NCBI GenBank assembly: GCA_029266015.1
Contig: JAJUFK010000007.1
Location: 1 to 19,953, forward strand
DNA: 19,953 bases
From: Bacteroidota bacterium
Lineage (GTDB): Bacteria > Bacteroidota > Bacteroidia > Bacteroidales > UBA1715
Direction of reading: 5' to 3'
Part shown: piece after piece, positions 16,581 through 19,953 of the stretch
How the letters are laid out: every line of letters starts with the position of its first letter
How positions within the stretch are numbered: position 1 is the stretch's first letter
Translations under genes and position numbers: made by a program
The notes under the pieces: model-generated
Database searches by the model: none
The model's input: only the letters and a program-made list of their open reading frames with translations
Told to the model about the DNA's origin: nothing

Positions 16581-18419
16581 ATGGATAGAAATACAATTAT
16601 TGGTACTATACTTATAGCATTATTTATAATAGCTTATTTTTTTATAACAAAACCCAGTCCCGAGGAAATAGCTAAACAACAACGATATATTGATTCTGTT
16701 CAGCAAGTAGAATACAAAAAGCGTGAAATTGCTCGTCAAACCGAAGATTCTCTTGCAAAGTTGCAACAACAAGTTCAGGTTACAGAACTAAATATGCCCG
16801 ATTCTTTGAAGCAAGTAGCTGCTCAAAAGGAATTCGGACGATATGCTGCAGCAGCTGTTGGTACCGAACAGTTTGATGTTTTGAGAAATAATAAAATAGA
16901 GGTTACTTTTTCTAATAAAGGAGGTAAACCCTATAGAGTTCATGTGAATGAATATAAAACATATTATCAAAAACCATTATATCTGCTTTCGGGTGATAGT
17001 ACAAAATTTGGGTTGCGTTTGAGTGAAATAGGAAAATCAACAAATAGTTTATTTTTTACAAAAGTATCGCAAACAACTTCTTCCGATTCGGTTCAAACTT
17101 TAACGTATCGTTTGTATGCCGGTCAATATGCATACATAGATTATATATACAAACTTGAGCCAGATTCTTATGCAGTTCAGATGCTTATTCAAACAGTAGG
17201 AATGGACCAATATATTAAAGAATCACGATTGAGTTTGTATTGGGAAACGTATATGAATAGTTTTGAAAAGTCGAGAAAAATTGAGGGACAAAATACTAAT
17301 TTGGTTTGGAAATATTATGAAGATGATGTTGAAAGTTTAAATGCTCATGCAAGTGAACCCAAAAAAGAAGATATTACCGGAAAAGTTAAGTGGGTTGGTT
17401 TTAAATATCAATATTTTTCTGCAATTATTATAGCTAAAGAAAATTTTGAGCGTGGCGGACAAGTTGTTTCTAAACCATTATCAGAAAATGATAGCTCTTT
17501 AAAAATATTATCTGCCGAATTATTTATACCTAATCAAAAGTCTAATGAGTTAACATTTTATTTTGGACCAAATCATTATCCAACGCTAAAAAAACAAGGT
17601 GCCGAAATAGAAGGAATTTTAGATTTAGGTTGGTTTGGATTTATAACAAAATTTGCAATTATTCCAATATTTAATTGGTTGAACAGTTTTTTAACCAATT
17701 TTGGATTAATAATTCTACTATTAACAATAATTCTTAAAATATCATTATTTCCGCTTACATTTAAGTCATATATTTCAACAGCTCGTATGCGTGTTTTGAA
17801 ACCGCAAACAGATGAAATCGCGGCTAAATATCCAAATCCGGCTGATGCTATGAAACGTCAACAGGCAACTATGGAAATGTATCGTAAAGCCGGTGTAAAT
17901 CCTATGGGCGGTTGTTTGCCTATGTTGATTCAATTTCCTATTTTAATTGCAATGTTCCGTTTCTTTCCTGCATCTATTGAACTTCGTCAAGAAAGTTTCT
18001 TGTGGGCAGAAGATTTATCAAGTTATGATTCAATTTTGAGTTTACCGTTTTCTATTCCATTTTATGGCGACCATGTAAGTTTATTTACCTTACTTATGGC
18101 TGTTTCAATGATTTTTGTTAATCAACTCAATATGTCGAATACCACTACTACTCCGGGAATGCCAAATATGAAAGTAATGATGTGGATTATGTCAATAATG
18201 ATGGTATTTTGGTTTAATAGTTACTCTTCGGGTTTAAGTTATTATTATTTCCTTGCAAATGTTATTACATTGCTCCAAACGTTTATCATACGACAAATGA
18301 TTGATGATAAGAAAATTTTGGCAAAAATTGAAGCAAATAAAAAGAATCCTAAAAAGAAATCAAGTTTTCAAGAACGACTTGAAAAAATGGCACGTGAGCA
18401 ACAACGATTACGAAAATAA
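16581..18419 (+). CDS. yidC: Membrane protein insertase YidC
   Basis: The 612-residue inner-membrane insertase acts alone or with SecYEG to insert and fold membrane proteins. It has an N-terminal anchor (TM1, about 5-22), a large periplasmic beta domain (~60-340) as in Gram-negative homologues, and the conserved insertase core. This core runs from LGWFGFITKFAIIPIFNWL (349-367), with further membrane segments at about 373-393, 440-462, 498-513 and 532-571. Family hallmarks are ARMRVLKPQ (401-409), the coiled loop to YRKAGVNPMGGCLPMLIQ (434-451) and GLSYYYFLANV (551-561). A basic C-terminal tail (KKNPKKK...RLRK) probably touches ribosomes. At the position of the groove arginine (E. coli Arg366) this protein seems to have Lys386. 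It is followed at once by a terminator. Confidence 0.96.
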   Translation: MDRNTIIGTILIALFIIAYFFITKPSPEEIAKQQRYIDSVQQVEYKKREIARQTEDSLAKLQQQVQVTELNMPDSLKQVAAQKEFGRYAAAAVGTEQFDVLRNNKIEVTFSNKGGKPYRVHVNEYKTYYQKPLYLLSGDSTKFGLRLSEIGKSTNSLFFTKVSQTTSSDSVQTLTYRLYAGQYAYIDYIYKLEPDSYAVQMLIQTVGMDQYIKESRLSLYWETYMNSFEKSRKIEGQNTNLVWKYYEDDVESLNAHASEPKKEDITGKVKWVGFKYQYFSAIIIAKENFERGGQVVSKPLSENDSSLKILSAELFIPNQKSNELTFYFGPNHYPTLKKQGAEIEGILDLGWFGFITKFAIIPIFNWLNSFLTNFGLIILLLTIILKISLFPLTFKSYISTARMRVLKPQTDEIAAKYPNPADAMKRQQATMEMYRKAGVNPMGGCLPMLIQFPILIAMFRFFPASIELRQESFLWAEDLSSYDSILSLPFSIPFYGDHVSLFTLLMAVSMIFVNQLNMSNTTTTPGMPNMKVMMWIMSIMMVFWFNSYSSGLSYYYFLANVITLLQTFIIRQMIDDKKILAKIEANKKNPKKKSSFQERLEKMAREQQRLRK

Positions 18420-18425
18420 AAATAT

Positions 18426-18457
18426 AAGCCTTACCTTTTTGTGTAAGGCTTTTTTTT
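18426..18457 (+). terminator. Rho-independent terminator after yidC
   Basis: A perfect 9-bp stem, aagccttac (18426-18434) with gtaaggctt (18443-18451), has an 8-base loop and is followed by six more T (18452-18457). It lies 7 bases after the yidC stop codon and ends 3 bases before the next start codon. Confidence 0.85.
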
Positions 18458-18460
18458 GAT

Positions 18461-19318
18461 ATGAGAGTATTTGTACAAATAATGGTAATTATTCTGACTT
18501 TTGTGTCATGTAGTAATTCTTTTAATTCATACGAGGGGTATACTAAGCATGAAAAGGGATATTGGTATAAACTTCATTCGTTTGAAGAAGGCTATATTAA
18601 GGCAAAAAATACAGATTTTGTTTCGGCTGAATTACAATTTTCTATTCCTAATAATGATTCATTGGTATTTACCGATTCATATATAATTCAAGTAAGCAAT
18701 ACAGATTCAGTATGTTTGCCGCTTATGTTGCATGATGTAAAACAAGGTGACAGTATTTCGTTTATTGCACCAAATACACGTTGTATAAGGAACGTATTGC
18801 CTGCCGAATTTTTTGATTTGTTTTCTGATGGTAAAGAATTACAAATTACCGCAAAAATTTTGTGGGTTAATGATGCAATAACGTATGAAAAAAAAGTAAA
18901 AGAGTATGCAATATGGCTTGCCAGTAAACTTGAATTTGAAAAGAATTATATACAAACGTTTATATCAAAACATTCATTGACGTTTACTCTACAGAATGGA
19001 ATATACAAATCAATAGTAAAACCAGGTACAGGAAAGATTCCTCAAAATGGTGATATTGTTAGTATTCGTTATCAGGGGAGTGTGTTGAGTGGCGAAATCA
19101 TCAATCATTTTACATCACTTGAGTTTGTATATGGTTCACAATGGCAAGTAATAGAAGGAATAGAGAAAGCATTAGCAACAATGAAACAAGGAGAAAGAGC
19201 AGTAATTATTGTGCCAAGCGAATTTGCATGGGGTGAAAAAGGTACAAGTGATGGTTCTATACCTCCCTTTACTACAGTGCAATTTGATTTAGAATTAGTT
19301 TCGGTTACTCAAAAATAA
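18461..19318 (+). CDS. FKBP-type peptidyl-prolyl isomerase lipoprotein
   Basis: The 285-residue product has a short lipoprotein signal (Arg2, hydrophobic 4-15, VSC with Cys17) and is probably envelope-anchored. Residues about 45-136 look like a degenerate FKBP-like domain (VKQGDSISF 93-101). The C-terminal FKBP domain (about 188-282) is clear: VKPGTGKIPQNGDIVSIRY, then QVIEGIEKAL, MKQGERAVIIVP, FAWGEKG, SIPPFTTVQFDLEL. Several FKBP12 active-site positions differ: Asp37 to Asn215, Trp59 to Ile234, Tyr82 to Trp257 and Phe36 to Ile214, while Tyr204, Phe222, Val230, Ile231 and Phe275 are kept. It could be a chaperone with weak isomerase activity. The ATG at 18461 is required to give a basic n-region before the lipobox. 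The nrnA-like gene begins 5 bases after its stop, so the two are probably co-transcribed. Confidence 0.9.
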   Translation: MRVFVQIMVIILTFVSCSNSFNSYEGYTKHEKGYWYKLHSFEEGYIKAKNTDFVSAELQFSIPNNDSLVFTDSYIIQVSNTDSVCLPLMLHDVKQGDSISFIAPNTRCIRNVLPAEFFDLFSDGKELQITAKILWVNDAITYEKKVKEYAIWLASKLEFEKNYIQTFISKHSLTFTLQNGIYKSIVKPGTGKIPQNGDIVSIRYQGSVLSGEIINHFTSLEFVYGSQWQVIEGIEKALATMKQGERAVIIVPSEFAWGEKGTSDGSIPPFTTVQFDLELVSVTQK

Positions 19319-19323
19319 TACTT

Positions 19324-19953
19324 ATGAATATTGATGCAACAATTTTTTCACGTATTAGTTCTTTGGTTGAGCAATATACTGTAATAACTATTGTAACACA
19401 TATTAATCCCGATGGTGACGCAATAGGTTCAACCTTAGCATTAGCAGGAGTTCTGGTTCAATTAGATAAATGTGTAACTGTAGTTACACCAAATGATTGT
19501 CCCGAAAATTTGCAATGGATTCAGGGATATTCTTCTATTTTAAAATATGATAAACAAAAACAAGAAGTATTACAATGTATTACACAAACAGAATTATTCT
19601 TTTGTTTAGATTTCAATAATATTTCACGATTAGAAGAATTAGGAGAAAATATTGCCAAAAGTTCAGCTCCTCATATACTTATAGATCATCATCCTCAACC
19701 AGAATGTTTTGCATCTGTTATGTTGTCTGTTACCGAAGCTAGTTCTACATCAGAATTGGTATATCACACAATAATGGGCTGTGGTTACGAAAAGTATTTA
19801 AACACACAAGTTGCAGAATCGTTATATACTGGTATTATTACAGATACCGGTGGGCTTTCACATAATTCAGGTCGTCCGGAATTATATCGTATTATAGCTC
19901 ATTTATTAGAAAAAGGAATTGATAAAACAGCAATTCACGATATTATTTTTAAT
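19324..19953 (+). CDS. nrnA: DHH-family phosphoesterase, NrnA-like (partial, 3' end outside window)
   Basis: The frame is open from the ATG at 19324 to the window end (210 residues) without a stop. The family is usually about 320-350 residues, so the C-terminal DHHA1 domain is missing from view. DHH motifs are intact: HINPDGDAIGS (26-36) with His26, Asp30 and Asp32; Asp96 in CLDFNN; DHH at 121-123; and Asp174 in ITDTGG. These bind the two metal ions (Mn2+ typically) of nucleases that degrade nanoRNA and, in many members, dephosphorylate 3'-phosphoadenosine 5'-phosphate; some relatives instead hydrolyse cyclic dinucleotides. It is cytoplasmic and translationally close to the FKBP gene (5-base gap). 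NrnA rather than a GdpP-type enzyme is favoured because no membrane, PAS or GGDEF region precedes the DHH domain. Confidence 0.92.
   Translation, partial: MNIDATIFSRISSLVEQYTVITIVTHINPDGDAIGSTLALAGVLVQLDKCVTVVTPNDCPENLQWIQGYSSILKYDKQKQEVLQCITQTELFFCLDFNNISRLEELGENIAKSSAPHILIDHHPQPECFASVMLSVTEASSTSELVYHTIMGCGYEKYLNTQVAESLYTGIITDTGGLSHNSGRPELYRIIAHLLEKGIDKTAIHDIIFN

Overview
The window looks like chromosomal DNA from an AT-rich, probably anaerobic member of the Bacteroidota (Bacteroidales-like). The grounds are: a very large exported protein with a C-terminal tail like the type IX secretion sorting domain; a pyrG-yidC neighbourhood, which I recall from Bacteroides; a CTP synthase with the 'VAPGFG' variant; genes without clear Shine-Dalgarno sequences; and several TAnnTTTG (-7) elements of the Bacteroidota primary sigma factor. 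The oxygen-sensitive 2-hydroxyacyl-CoA dehydratase activator family suggests anaerobic life. No tRNA, rRNA, CRISPR array, insertion sequence or prophage was seen, and no gene-free stretch exceeds about 200 bases.

Layout, left half (minus strand). In order of transcription this half holds trmD (11974-11297), a 1435-residue fused acyl-CoA dehydratase activase-like protein (11179-6872), a DUF2797 zinc-ribbon protein (6879-6091, start overlapping the previous stop) and a 1949-residue Ser/Thr/Asn-rich secreted protein (5895-46). The activase gene has a good promoter of its own just upstream, so it need not depend on trmD.

Layout, right half (plus strand). From a shared 152-base divergent promoter region, transcription runs rightward through a five-repeat DUF349 protein (12127-13995), an unrecognised lipoprotein (14001-14855), pyrG with a GTG start (14883-16499), yidC (16581-18419), a rho-independent terminator (18426-18457), an FKBP-type lipoprotein that starts only 3 bases after the terminator, and the 5' part of an nrnA-like DHH phosphoesterase that runs off the window.

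Most of the window is housekeeping: tRNA modification, CTP synthesis, membrane protein insertion, envelope folding and nucleotide/oligoribonucleotide turnover. The least understood parts are the activase fusion with its DUF2797 partner, the huge surface protein and the lipoprotein. In the activase, both ATPase repeats keep a cysteine pair 39 residues apart. This suggests that one chain could supply all four ligands of the cluster that normally bridges a homodimer. No dehydratase partner genes are present here. I did not find a clear new defence or mobile system.
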